The position numbers were made by a program, and so were the translations under genes. Under the pieces are notes generated by a model that saw nothing but the letters and a program-made list of their open reading frames with translations, ran no database searches and was not told the origin of the DNA. From B46-G9 sp964548365 (lineage in GTDB: Bacteria > Desulfobacterota > DSM-4660 > Desulfatiglandales > Desulfatiglandaceae), in contig CAZJRD010000064.1 of the NCBI GenBank assembly GCA_964548365.1, forward strand, positions 1-18,899: a DNA stretch of 18,899 nucleotides, written 5' to 3'. How positions within the stretch are numbered: position 1 is the first letter of the stretch; the number at the start of each line of letters is the position of its first letter. This document shows, one piece after another, positions 1-8,002 of this stretch.

Positions 1-71
1 GCGAAAATACTCTTCAGTGAAATCATATTCTATCGCTCCTAATAGCTCATTCCATTTATTAGCATATTGTT

Positions 72-115
72 ATAGCATGCTTGAATACCGATGGTATTTA
101 GGCAAGTCATGCTAT
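72..115. repeat. Imperfect inverted repeat (long hairpin)
   Basis: Three consecutive stem blocks are visible: ATAGCATG (72-79) with CATGCTAT (108-115), CTTG (80-83) with CAAG (103-106), and AATACC (84-89) with GGTATT (93-98). The loop is GAT and one side carries a TAGG bulge. It lies about 65 bases past the stop of the minus-strand acyltransferase gene. No T-run follows on that strand, so it is not a classical intrinsic terminator. It could be an operator, an mRNA 3' hairpin or a small repeat. Confidence 0.5.
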
Positions 116-179
116 TACAGAAACCCTGGTTTTTCGCCGCTTCAATACACTGTCCACTCCGAATAGATGACCAGCGCCC

Positions 180-863
180 CTACAAGGCGGCGAGGCCGAA
201 CCCGGAAAGCCGGGCTATTTCCCCCATCATCTGCTCAAGCAACAGGTCGTACGGGGTGTCTTTCCCTGTCTCGAAAGGCCGGCCGTACTGAACCAGGACC
301 TTTGTCCTCAAGCCGGTCTTGCGGTACCGTATGCCAACGGGAACAAAGGGAAGGGTAAGCCGGGAAAGCACCAGCCTGATAATACCCGCATGACCCGGTC
401 CCATCCTTTCCCGGTAGTAGGTTCCCTCCGGAAAAATGACCACTCCCTCTCCTTCCTTGAGAAATTGAATAACCGCCTTCATGGTTCGCCTGCTCTCCAG
501 CGGTCTCTGCCGATTCAGGGGAAGGCCTCCAAGGGCGGTCAAATACCAGCGGCCAAGAGGATTCTGAAACAATTCGTATTTTGCCACATAGTAAAGGGGC
601 CGCGGGGTGGCAAGACTCAAAAGCGGTATATCCTCCCAGCGCTGGTGTTTAGGGAGAAGGACAAAAGCGGTTTCATGAGGCAAATTTTCAACACCTTCAA
701 CCCGGAGGGCAAAAAAGGGGGACAAAAAAATACGGCCGGCTGTTCTCGTGAACCTGAATACCCATTCCTTTCTTCCCAGTCCGGTTTTCCAGGAGCAACC
801 ATTTTCCGCCTTTTTCTTCGTTCTTCCTCGATGAACAATCCCGTGGCTACTCAACAGTAACAC
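180..863 (-). CDS. 1-acyl-glycerol-3-phosphate acyltransferase family protein (PlsC/LPLAT)
   Basis: This is a membrane-associated acyltransferase predicted to move a fatty acyl group onto a lysophospholipid such as lysophosphatidic acid in phospholipid synthesis. Counting from GTG at 863, the catalytic HX4D motif is His73-Asp78 (sequence HQRWED). The FPEGT substrate-binding motif is at about 144-148, and a VPVGI block follows. The length of about 227 aa is normal for the family. The start is uncertain. No ATG lies before the conserved core, and in-frame candidates are GTG 863, TTG 854 and GTG 914. The first two overlap the end of glmS (stop at 849-847), which suggests translational coupling. 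A short reading frame from TTG 838 runs in another frame over the N-terminus, so a small indel there cannot be excluded. Family membership is clear. The exact acceptor is not, because the family also includes lipid A and ornithine-lipid acyltransferases. Confidence 0.9.
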   Translation of the reverse strand: MLLLSSHGIVHRGRTKKKAENGCSWKTGLGRKEWVFRFTRTAGRIFLSPFFALRVEGVENLPHETAFVLLPKHQRWEDIPLLSLATPRPLYYVAKYELFQNPLGRWYLTALGGLPLNRQRPLESRRTMKAVIQFLKEGEGVVIFPEGTYYRERMGPGHAGIIRLVLSRLTLPFVPVGIRYRKTGLRTKVLVQYGRPFETGKDTPYDLLLEQMMGEIARLSGFGLAAL

Positions 864-2673
864 TCTTTGCAAGGTTTCTTGGTTTGTCAATATCACGGTT
901 GAGGAGATTCGCACAGTAATAGGCCAGGAGTTGACAGGGGACCACCGCCAGGATTGGATTCAGAAAGTCAAGGGTGGGAGGAATTTCTATGATCTCATCA
1001 GCAACGTCACCAATCTCTTTGTCTCCCTCCGTGGTTACGACGATCACGGGGCCCCTCCGACTCTTTATTTCCTGAATATTGCTGATCATTTTTTCATACA
1101 TATCATCTTTTGGCAGGATTGCCACCGTCGGCATTTCCGGCGTGATCAGGGCGATGGGGCCGTGTTTCATTTCCCCTGCTGCGTATCCTTCCGCATGGAT
1201 GTACGAGATTTCCTTCAATTTCAAGGCCCCCTCCATGGCGATGGGGTAATTAAACTTCCGGCCCAGGAAAAGCCAATTCTGGCAGGTATGGTATTTCTCC
1301 GCGATGGCTTCAATGTGATTGGCTTGTGACAGGATCTTTTTTATCTGCTCCGGGAGCTTCTGCAGCGCACGGATGGTCTCAACCCCTTCGGTCAGTGACA
1401 GATTCTGGTGCCGCCCCAGCAGAAGCGCAAGAAGGATGAGGATCGTGAGCTGGGAGGTGAAAATTTTTGTGGAAGCCACCCCTATCTCCGGGCCGGCATG
1501 GTTGTAAATCCCTGCCTCGGTCTCACGGGAGATGGAGCTTCCCACGACATTAACGATTCCGAGAAGCCTCGCTCCCTTTCTCTTGGCCTCCCGGATGGCT
1601 GCCAGCGTGTCTGCTGTTTCCCCTGACTGGCTGAGGGCGATGATGAAGGTATTGGGAGGAAAGTTGAGCTTCCTATAGCGGAATTCTGATGCAACCTCTA
1701 CCTCCACATCGATATCAGTCAATTTTTCGAACACATAGCGACCCACGGACCCGGCATAGTAGGAAGTACCGCACGCCACGATAACGAGATGACGGCATTT
1801 CTTCAATTCCTCCCAGACGGGCATAATACCGCCCAGTTTCGGGACTCCTTCCCCAAGCTCAAGACGCCCCCGCATTGCGTTCATTACCGTTTCAGGCTGC
1901 TCATATATCTCTTTCAGCATAAAATGCGGGAATCCGTTCAATTCGGCATCCTCAGCATGCCACTCCACCGTCTCAATGGACCTCTGGATTGGTTCCGCCC
2001 TTGCCGTTGAGATGAGAAAGTCATCCTGCCTGAGTGTGGCGAGCTCATTGTCCTGGAGATGGATCACCTGATTGGTATAACGAACCATGGCAGAAACATC
2101 TGATGCCGCGAAATGGCCTTCGTCGCTCACCCCGATGACCAGTGGACTGCCCCGCCTGGCTACCACGACCTCACCGGGCACATCCCGGTGAATAACCGCG
2201 AGTCCGAAGGTGCCTTCCACCTGAGACATGGTTTTTCTCACTGCCTCCGCCAAGTCTCCTTGAAACTGAATCCCGATAAGATGGGCCAGGACCTCGGTAT
2301 CTGTTTCCGAATAGAACCGGCACCCTTCCTTCTGGAGCTTTTTCTTGAGAAAGGCATAGTTTTCAATAATACCGTTGTGCACAATAAATACTTTTTGCGC
2401 TTGGTCCGTGTGCGGGTGGGCATTGTATTCTGTTGGTTCTCCATGTGTTGCCCAACGGGTATGGGCAATTCCCATGGTGCCGTTCATTTCCAGTGAATTT
2501 ATCTTCTTTTCCAGTTCAATAATTTTTCCCACGGAACGCTGACAATTGATCTTTGATCCATCCTGCACCGCGATGCCGGCCGAATCATAGCCTCGATATT
2601 CGAGCTGTTTGAGCCCACCGATAAGGATTGACCGAGCCTGCTTTTCTCCCACATAGGAAACGATACCACACAT
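847..2673 (-). CDS. glmS: Glutamine--fructose-6-phosphate aminotransferase (isomerizing)
   Basis: The enzyme makes glucosamine-6-phosphate from fructose-6-phosphate and glutamine, the first committed step to UDP-GlcNAc for peptidoglycan and LPS. The protein is full length (608 aa). The class II glutaminase domain begins MCGIV, so Cys2 is the nucleophile after Met removal. Two SIS sugar-isomerase domains follow, with CGTS at 301-304, SQSGET at 348-353, and the conserved C-terminal tail DKPRNLAKSVTVE with the Schiff-base lysine at 603. AGGAG lies 9 bases before the ATG. No glmS ribozyme-like sequence was recognised upstream; the 128-base gap instead holds a palindromic element. The acyltransferase gene overlaps the 3' end. 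In the cluster it supplies hexosamine for the wall that the upstream penicillin-binding protein cross-links. Confidence 0.98.
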   Translation of the reverse strand: MCGIVSYVGEKQARSILIGGLKQLEYRGYDSAGIAVQDGSKINCQRSVGKIIELEKKINSLEMNGTMGIAHTRWATHGEPTEYNAHPHTDQAQKVFIVHNGIIENYAFLKKKLQKEGCRFYSETDTEVLAHLIGIQFQGDLAEAVRKTMSQVEGTFGLAVIHRDVPGEVVVARRGSPLVIGVSDEGHFAASDVSAMVRYTNQVIHLQDNELATLRQDDFLISTARAEPIQRSIETVEWHAEDAELNGFPHFMLKEIYEQPETVMNAMRGRLELGEGVPKLGGIMPVWEELKKCRHLVIVACGTSYYAGSVGRYVFEKLTDIDVEVEVASEFRYRKLNFPPNTFIIALSQSGETADTLAAIREAKRKGARLLGIVNVVGSSISRETEAGIYNHAGPEIGVASTKIFTSQLTILILLALLLGRHQNLSLTEGVETIRALQKLPEQIKKILSQANHIEAIAEKYHTCQNWLFLGRKFNYPIAMEGALKLKEISYIHAEGYAAGEMKHGPIALITPEMPTVAILPKDDMYEKMISNIQEIKSRRGPVIVVTTEGDKEIGDVADEIIEIPPTLDFLNPILAVVPCQLLAYYCANLLNRDIDKPRNLAKSVTVE

Positions 2674-2745
2674 AATTCATACTCCTGTCTTCTCTTGTTG
2701 TTCACGGGTATATTCTACCATTATGCTGCGGGAATCGACCAGGGC

Positions 2746-2804
2746 TAGCCCGGGTTTCTCACCGATCTTCGTCACAGTAGATTATTGGTGAGAAATCCGG
2801 GTTA
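2746..2804. repeat. 59-bp palindromic element ending in the PBP stop codon
   Basis: The arms at 2746-2763 and 2787-2804 match at 16 of 18 positions as inverted repeats. The shared core is TTTCTCACC on one side and GGTGAGAAA on the other, with CCGGG blocks outside, around a 23-base centre. The outermost three bases on the right are the TAA stop of the penicillin-binding protein gene. The hairpin would form in the mRNA between that gene and glmS. No T-run follows on the minus strand, so attenuation or 3'-end protection is more likely than intrinsic termination. It looks like a dispersed palindromic repeat, but only one full copy is in the window. Confidence 0.6.
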
Positions 2805-4133
2805 GGACCGAAACTCATAGGTAATGATGGCCCTCGCTATTTCCCTGGACCTGATGCCTAGCTTCTCACCATGGATTTCCAGGACGGCCAGACAAATCCC
2901 GTGCGAACCATTATTGGGGACCGCATAGGCGGAGATCCAATCGTACTTGTAACGATCGGAAGGATCATTAATTGTCCCTGTCTTGGCACCCAATTTCAAC
3001 CCACGAAACGGTTTTCTCCTTCTGAGGCGCCAGAACGATTTCCGGCATGTGCCATAACGTACAGTATCTTCCATCATAGACTGCAAATTTCGCGCCGTTT
3101 CTCTCGTAATGGGAACTCCAAGCACACCGGGATGTGCATCATACACCGGCTTTGCCTTTTCGCTGATTTCCTTGATAACCCACGGCTTCATCACCTTCCC
3201 CTCATTGGCAATGGCGCAGGAAAAAAGCGCCGCATGGAGGGGGGAAATCCGTGTGCGCCGGTTAAAACCTGACGCAATTTCAGCAATTCCGTATGGGTCT
3301 TCGGGGACATCTATGACGCTGGGGGAAAGGGGAAGGTCGAAAAAAATAGGCCGGTTGAAAAAGAACCTGTGGGCATAATCGATAATCGTCTCCCGTCCAA
3401 GCGTGTAAATCCCGAGCTTCCCAAACACCGGGTTTACCGAGGTGGCAAAGGCCTTGCGAAACGATATCTTTGTAGAGTACCTGCTCACCTTCTTGGTCAA
3501 CTGATTTCGGTAAAGGGTATGCCCCCTCCCGAGAAAATTCAGCGTCCTGTTCGGGGTAAAATGGGCCTTTTCAATGGCAGCGGACGCGGAGACAATCTTG
3601 AACAGACTGGCCGCCGGAAACCGTGATTCAAGGCAAAGATTTGGGCCCTTTTTTCCATCTTTTCTGTAACTCGCCAATGCCAGGACGCTGCCATCAGAAG
3701 GACGGAGCACAACGACGGCCGCCTCTTCCGTTTGCGAGCGCTCCAGGAGACGATAAATGTACTTCTGCAGCCGAGGAATGATGCTCGTCTGAACCATCAG
3801 CTCGGCATCATTCCGGCGTATGGAGAAAAAATCAGGGGTAGCACCCTTGTCCCCGAACTGTGCCGACAGGAGAGGCCAAAGCTTCTCCGTGTCAACACCG
3901 TCCAATCTCGAGACGGGTTGTTCCGGCTTCTTTGGTTCAGAGTAGCTTGCCTCACTGAAATGGACCAGAATGCGATTCCCACCGTAGACACCCAGGAATA
4001 TGAGGAGGGAGATCCCCCCAGCATAGAAGGTCAGCAGGAAGATTCTCCAAATCAGTCTCTTCCGTCTTTCTCCCTTCCGCAGGTTGCTCTGATAGGCTCG
4101 CCAGTTTTCCGGAGGACCCGATCCTTTCCCCAT
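2802..4133 (-). CDS. Penicillin-binding transpeptidase domain protein, short form
   Basis: This is a DD-transpeptidase predicted to cross-link peptidoglycan in the periplasm. The N-terminal 30 residues are basic and cytoplasmic, followed by one membrane anchor at about 31-51. The active-site motifs are all present: SLFK (Ser176 nucleophile, Lys179), SVN at 232-234 and KTGT from Lys384. At 443 aa it is much shorter than PBP2 or FtsI. Only about 80 residues of linker precede the catalytic domain, so the usual PBP dimerisation domain is missing. The ATG shares its A with the serS stop codon (TAATG), and a GGTGAGG Shine-Dalgarno lies inside the end of serS, so the two are translationally coupled. 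A palindromic repeat supplies the stop codon. The fold and enzyme class are secure; which PBP role it fills (elongation, division or another) is not known. Confidence 0.9.
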   Translation of the reverse strand: MGKGSGPPENWRAYQSNLRKGERRKRLIWRIFLLTFYAGGISLLIFLGVYGGNRILVHFSEASYSEPKKPEQPVSRLDGVDTEKLWPLLSAQFGDKGATPDFFSIRRNDAELMVQTSIIPRLQKYIYRLLERSQTEEAAVVVLRPSDGSVLALASYRKDGKKGPNLCLESRFPAASLFKIVSASAAIEKAHFTPNRTLNFLGRGHTLYRNQLTKKVSRYSTKISFRKAFATSVNPVFGKLGIYTLGRETIIDYAHRFFFNRPIFFDLPLSPSVIDVPEDPYGIAEIASGFNRRTRISPLHAALFSCAIANEGKVMKPWVIKEISEKAKPVYDAHPGVLGVPITRETARNLQSMMEDTVRYGTCRKSFWRLRRRKPFRGLKLGAKTGTINDPSDRYKYDWISAYAVPNNGSHGICLAVLEIHGEKLGIRSREIARAIITYEFRS

Positions 4134-5413
4134 TACCTCACCTGATCCAGGAAATCAGCATCGTCCATGTAGGGCTTCAGCGCTTCTGGAATCGCGACCC
4201 GCCCGTCGGCCTGTTGATAGTTCTCGAGGACTGCCACGACGGTCCTCCCTACAGCAAGGCCAGACCCGTTCAGCGTATGCACGAGTTCGGTCCCCCGTGC
4301 CCCTTTCCGTTTGAACCTGATCTTTGCCCTCCTGGCCTGGAAATTTTCAAAATCACTGCAGGAAGAAATTTCCCGGTACAGTCCCTGCCCGGGCAGCCAT
4401 ACCTCAAGATCATAGGTCTTGGCTGAGGAAAATCCCAAATCTCCCGTACAGAGGGAAACAACCCGGTAGGGGAGCTCGAGTCTCCGCAGAATTTCTTCTG
4501 CGTTGCGCGTCAGTTTTTCGAGTTCTTCATAGGAATCTTCCGGCCGCGTGAATTTCACCATCTCCACCTTGTTAAATTGATGCTGCCGAATCAGCCCGCG
4601 GGTATCCTTTCCATGGGATCCTGCTTCCGAACGAAAACAGGGGGTATAGGAGACATAAAAGATGGGCAGGTCTTCCTCTTGAAGGATCTCTTCTCGATGG
4701 ATGTTGGTCACCGGAACTTCGGCCGTAGGTATCAGGTAATAATCCCAACCCTGAATTTTGAAAAGATCTTCTTCAAACTTCGGCAATTGCCCCGTCCCGG
4801 TCATTGATGCCACATTCACCATGAAGGGCGGCAGGATTTCTGTGTACCCGTGCTCTTTTGTATGGATATCGAGCATGAAATTAATGAGTGCGCGTTCCAG
4901 TCTCGCGCCGGAACCTTTATAGAGTGCGAACCGTGCACCCGCAATTTTTGCCGCCCGCGGAAAATCCAGTATCCCCAGTTTCTCCCCGATGTCCCAGTGT
5001 GCCAGGGGCTCGAACTCAAAACCTCTTTTCTCTCCCCAGCTTCTGACCACGGGATTGTCTGTCTCATCGCTCCCCACGACCACCGATTCATGGGGCATGT
5101 TCGGAATAACCATGAGCAGAGGCTCCAGTTCCTCGATAAAACCGGCAATTTCTTTTTCCTTCTGTTTAATATCCGCTGAGACCTGCTTCATTTGAAGGAT
5201 CAGCGCGGAAGCATCTGCTCCATTTTTTTTTAAAGAAGCAATCTGCTCGCTCACCTCATTTCGCCTGTGACGGAGTTCCTCCACGTCTGCGAGCCTGTTC
5301 CTTCGCTCCCTGTCAAGTGTTTCAAATTTCGATATATTGAGATCGTACCCACGGTTCTTGAGCATGCCCTGGATCGTCTCAAGGTTTGATCGTACAAATT
5401 TCAGATCCAGCAT
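4133..5413 (-). CDS. serS: Serine--tRNA ligase
   Basis: Class II aminoacyl-tRNA synthetase that charges tRNA-Ser (and tRNA-Sec, if present) with serine. It is 426 aa, the normal length. The N-terminal helical arm at about 30-100 (heptad-like, rich in E, R, K and L) binds the long variable arm of tRNA-Ser. The TAEVP serine-recognition loop is at 230-234. Motif 2 runs from about 260 (FRSEAGSHGKDTRG). Motif 3 runs from about 381 (LNGSGLAVGRTVVA), with the conserved arginine at 390. GGGAGG lies 8 bases before the ATG. It is the first gene of the minus-strand cluster and overlaps the next gene by one base. No convincing promoter was found upstream: a TTGACA at 5523-5518 has no well-spaced -10. Confidence 0.98.
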   Translation of the reverse strand: MLDLKFVRSNLETIQGMLKNRGYDLNISKFETLDRERRNRLADVEELRHRRNEVSEQIASLKKNGADASALILQMKQVSADIKQKEKEIAGFIEELEPLLMVIPNMPHESVVVGSDETDNPVVRSWGEKRGFEFEPLAHWDIGEKLGILDFPRAAKIAGARFALYKGSGARLERALINFMLDIHTKEHGYTEILPPFMVNVASMTGTGQLPKFEEDLFKIQGWDYYLIPTAEVPVTNIHREEILQEEDLPIFYVSYTPCFRSEAGSHGKDTRGLIRQHQFNKVEMVKFTRPEDSYEELEKLTRNAEEILRRLELPYRVVSLCTGDLGFSSAKTYDLEVWLPGQGLYREISSCSDFENFQARRAKIRFKRKGARGTELVHTLNGSGLAVGRTVVAVLENYQQADGRVAIPEALKPYMDDADFLDQVR

Positions 5414-5738
5414 GGAATTATCCTCCCGTCTGAGGTGTAGGGCGTAAGATTGTCAGCGCATTATGGGTAAATATCTACTCAAAAAATGTAGTTAAATTCT
5501 CTTTTGCTCCTCTTGAATGTCAACTCTCAATCCCGCTAAAGGGGACCAAATCTCAAATCTGGGACAGATTTCTTGTTCTTATTGAGATGCTATCTCTAAT
5601 ACATGATAAACGAGTGATGGTCAAACACTTTGCTCTGCGCCATTTCATTTTGTCCTTTTCATAGATTCATGGTATGATTATTAGTTATATTGTGAATTGC
5701 CGTAAACCGGAAACCCTTTTTTTAAACGGTATCAACTC
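5414..5738. other. Divergent intergenic region between serS and resB
   Basis: This 325-base spacer separates two outward-reading operons. It holds the resB promoter (5650-5678) and the serS ribosome-binding site near 5422-5428. There is a 6-bp hairpin, AAATCT (5555-5560) with AGATTT (5566-5571). The 12-mer ATCCCGCTAAAG (5530-5541) recurs inverted at 8479-8490, just before the nucleotidyltransferase gene. No open frame in it resembles a protein. Confidence 0.6.
5650..5678 (+). promoter_or_regulatory. Candidate sigma70 promoter for resB-ccsA
   Basis: The -35 is TTGTCC (5650-5655, 4 of 6), the spacer is 17 bases, and the -10 is TATGAT (5673-5678, 5 of 6). Transcription would start near 5685, giving a leader of about 54 bases to the ATG at 5739. 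This is a sequence match only. Confidence 0.5.
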
Positions 5739-7163
5739 ATGACTGCATCCGAAAACCCGAGAACACAAAATCCAGTATGGCGCTTTTTCTGCTCCGTGCG
5801 CCTGACCATTGTACTCTTGATCATCCTTGCACTGGTATCCATTGTGGGCACCCTTATTCCCCAGCAGCAGGGATCCATGGCGTTCGCGAGGAATCTTCGC
5901 CCGGGCACCCTGAAGATATTCCTCTTTTTTGATTTGTTCGATATCTATCACGCGATCTGGTTCAGATTCCTCATCGGCATCCTGGCACTGAACCTCATCA
6001 CCTGCTCCATCAACCGGTTCCCCGGGATCTGGAAGCGGTTCAGCGCTCTCCCCAGGCCCGACCGGCAAAGACCCTTTGAAGGCCTGCCCGATGAACTGAC
6101 AATTGCTACTCCCGGGCAGGCGGAAGCAGTCGCAAAAGATGTGGAACATTTCTTTCAGAAAAAATACAAACGGGTGCGGAGCAAGGCATCAGGCAATATC
6201 CATTACCTTTATGGTGAGCGGGGCCGCTTCGCCCATTTCGGCTTTTACCTGGTCCACCTCAGCATTCTCATCATCCTGGTTGGGGCAATCGTGGGTTCCC
6301 TGTTCGGGTTTGAGGCGTACGTCAACATTGTGGAAGGGGGCGAGACCGCTTTTGTGAACCGCACAAAGAACATGGATCGCATCCCGCTGGGTTTCACGAT
6401 CCGGTGTGACCGGTTCACCGTTGACTTCTATGAGAACGGGACGCCAAAGGAATACCGCTCCGACCTTACCTTCCTGGCGGATGGGAAAGTCCTTGAAAAG
6501 AAAAGTGCCCTGGTCAACCATCCCGCTCATTTCCACGGCATCACTTTTTACCAGGCCAATTACGGCACGGTGGTCGGTGACCGGGCACGCCTGAAGATCA
6601 TTAGAAAGACGAGCAAACCTGCCACAACTGCTGTTGAAGTCAAAAAAGGTGAATCCATCCAACTCCCCGGTGGAGAAGGTCATTTCCAGGTTGCCGACAT
6701 CCGTGAAAATTTTATGAACATGGGGCCGGCCCTCCTCATTCGCGTGCATCCGGATGGAGGACAGGAAAAAAGCTTCTGGGTGTTCCAGGACCGGCCGGAA
6801 ATCGAGAAACGTTTTCCCGGATTAACCCGAAAGTTCAGCAAGCTCAATCCGTCGGCCTTCAAACCCTACACATTCATCATCGAAAAACTGGATACCCGTT
6901 ATTATACTGGACTCCAGGTGGCAAAAGATCCTGGTGTAGCCCTTGTGTGGGCCGGTTGCTTTCTCATGGTGGGAGGTTTTTTTATCACCTTTTTCATGTC
7001 TCACCGGCGCATTTGGGTCAGGGTAGCGCCCGGGGAAAAGCATACCCTCGTGAGCGTGGCAGGAAGCACAAGCAAGAACCCGGTGGGCCTCGAAAGGGAA
7101 CTGGAGCACCTGAGCCGCAGTCTTGAAGAACACCTTACCAGGAAAGGAAGGAAGGTTTCATGA
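5739..7163 (+). CDS. resB: Cytochrome c biogenesis protein ResB (Ccs1/CcsB-type)
   Basis: This is one half of the System II haem transport and ligation complex, working with CcsA to attach haem to apocytochromes c at the outer face of the inner membrane. The protein is 474 aa. Membrane segments are visible at about 20-40, 75-92, 166-190 and 400-420, with a large periplasmic domain between the third and fourth, as in the ResB family. Histidines at 166 and 173 (HFGFYLVH) sit at the start of the third segment, where haem-ligand histidines are expected. No strong Shine-Dalgarno precedes the ATG, which is otherwise well placed after the promoter. The last four bases overlap ccsA (ATGA), with a purine-rich GGAAAGGAAGGAAGG serving the next gene. 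The soluble tail after segment 4 extends to about 474. Family assignment is firm. Confidence 0.93.
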   Translation: MTASENPRTQNPVWRFFCSVRLTIVLLIILALVSIVGTLIPQQQGSMAFARNLRPGTLKIFLFFDLFDIYHAIWFRFLIGILALNLITCSINRFPGIWKRFSALPRPDRQRPFEGLPDELTIATPGQAEAVAKDVEHFFQKKYKRVRSKASGNIHYLYGERGRFAHFGFYLVHLSILIILVGAIVGSLFGFEAYVNIVEGGETAFVNRTKNMDRIPLGFTIRCDRFTVDFYENGTPKEYRSDLTFLADGKVLEKKSALVNHPAHFHGITFYQANYGTVVGDRARLKIIRKTSKPATTAVEVKKGESIQLPGGEGHFQVADIRENFMNMGPALLIRVHPDGGQEKSFWVFQDRPEIEKRFPGLTRKFSKLNPSAFKPYTFIIEKLDTRYYTGLQVAKDPGVALVWAGCFLMVGGFFITFFMSHRRIWVRVAPGEKHTLVSVAGSTSKNPVGLERELEHLSRSLEEHLTRKGRKVS

Positions 7164-7999
7164 ACTCGTTAATCCTTAGTTATATCACATTCGTTTATTT
7201 CGCAGCTTTCTTTTTTTATCTCCTTATGATGGTCATGGGAAAAGGGGTCTTCGGCAAGATTGCAACCACCATTTGCGTCCTGGGACTTGCGGGCCATATT
7301 TTTGCCATAGTATTGCGATGGATCGAATCTTATGATCTGGGGATCGGACACGCCCCCTTTTCCAATCTTTACGAATCTCTAATCTTTTTCTCATTTACAA
7401 TCATTCTTCTCTACCTGATTGTGGAATGGCGCACAAAAAACCGCACCCTTGGAACATTCGTAACGCCCCTGGCTTCCCTTGCCATGGCGTATGCCTCCTT
7501 CTCACCAAATATAAGCAGCCGCATCCAGCCCCTGGTGCCGGCGCTTAAGAGCAACTGGCTTATAACCCATGTTATCACCTGTTTTTTCGGCTATGCGGCC
7601 TTTGGCCTTTCGTTCGGGCTTGGTCTCATGTACCTCCTGAAACTGTTGGATCATGATGGCAAGTCGGGAATTTTTCTCCGACTGATTCCCGGCAAAGCTA
7701 TCCTTGATGAACTTAATTACCAGATGGTAGTGATCGGATTTCTCATGCTGACCCTTGGCATTATCACCGGTTCGGTATGGGCCCATTCGGCCTGGGGCAG
7801 TTATTGGAGCTGGGACCCGAAGGAAACCTGGTCTCTCATCACCTGGTTCATCTATGCGGCGGTTCTTCATTCTCGCCTGGTTCACGGGTGGCGGGGTAAA
7901 AAGATCGCTATTCTCTGCATGATCGGTTTTTCCTGTGTCCTCTTTACCTATTTCGGAGTAAATTACCTGGCTGGGCTTCATAGCTATGGAAAGTCCTAA
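7160..7999 (+). CDS. ccsA: Cytochrome c biogenesis protein CcsA/ResC (haem-handling)
   Basis: This multi-pass inner-membrane protein of the haem-handling (HHP) superfamily carries haem across the membrane and presents it for ligation to CXXCH motifs of cytochromes c. The diagnostic tryptophan-rich motif is at 212-224 (WGSYWSWDPKETW), followed by a conserved histidine in AAVLHSRL. A further histidine (THVITCFFGYAAF) precedes it. At 279 aa with about eight hydrophobic segments it matches the standalone CcsA length; ResB is a separate protein here rather than a CcsBA fusion. Translation is coupled to resB by a 4-base overlap. An inverted-repeat element begins 3 bases after the stop codon. No apocytochrome or thiol-redox gene lies in the window, so the client cytochromes are encoded elsewhere. 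Confidence 0.95.
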   Translation: MNSLILSYITFVYFAAFFFYLLMMVMGKGVFGKIATTICVLGLAGHIFAIVLRWIESYDLGIGHAPFSNLYESLIFFSFTIILLYLIVEWRTKNRTLGTFVTPLASLAMAYASFSPNISSRIQPLVPALKSNWLITHVITCFFGYAAFGLSFGLGLMYLLKLLDHDGKSGIFLRLIPGKAILDELNYQMVVIGFLMLTLGIITGSVWAHSAWGSYWSWDPKETWSLITWFIYAAVLHSRLVHGWRGKKIAILCMIGFSCVLFTYFGVNYLAGLHSYGKS

Positions 8000-8002
8000 C
8001 GA

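Noticed and set aside
2674..2801. glmS ribozyme or riboswitch upstream of glmS
   Set aside because: The 128-base gap is mostly a simple palindrome with no recognisable ribozyme core, and the ribozyme is typical of Gram-positive lineages.
5491..5523. Promoter for serS built on TTGACA (5523-5518)
   Set aside because: The nearest -10-like hexamer, TTTAAC (5496-5491), gives a 21-base spacer, too long for sigma70.
6189..6749. 186-aa open frame antisense to resB
   Set aside because: The plus-strand frame has clear ResB membrane topology; the antisense product has no recognisable feature.
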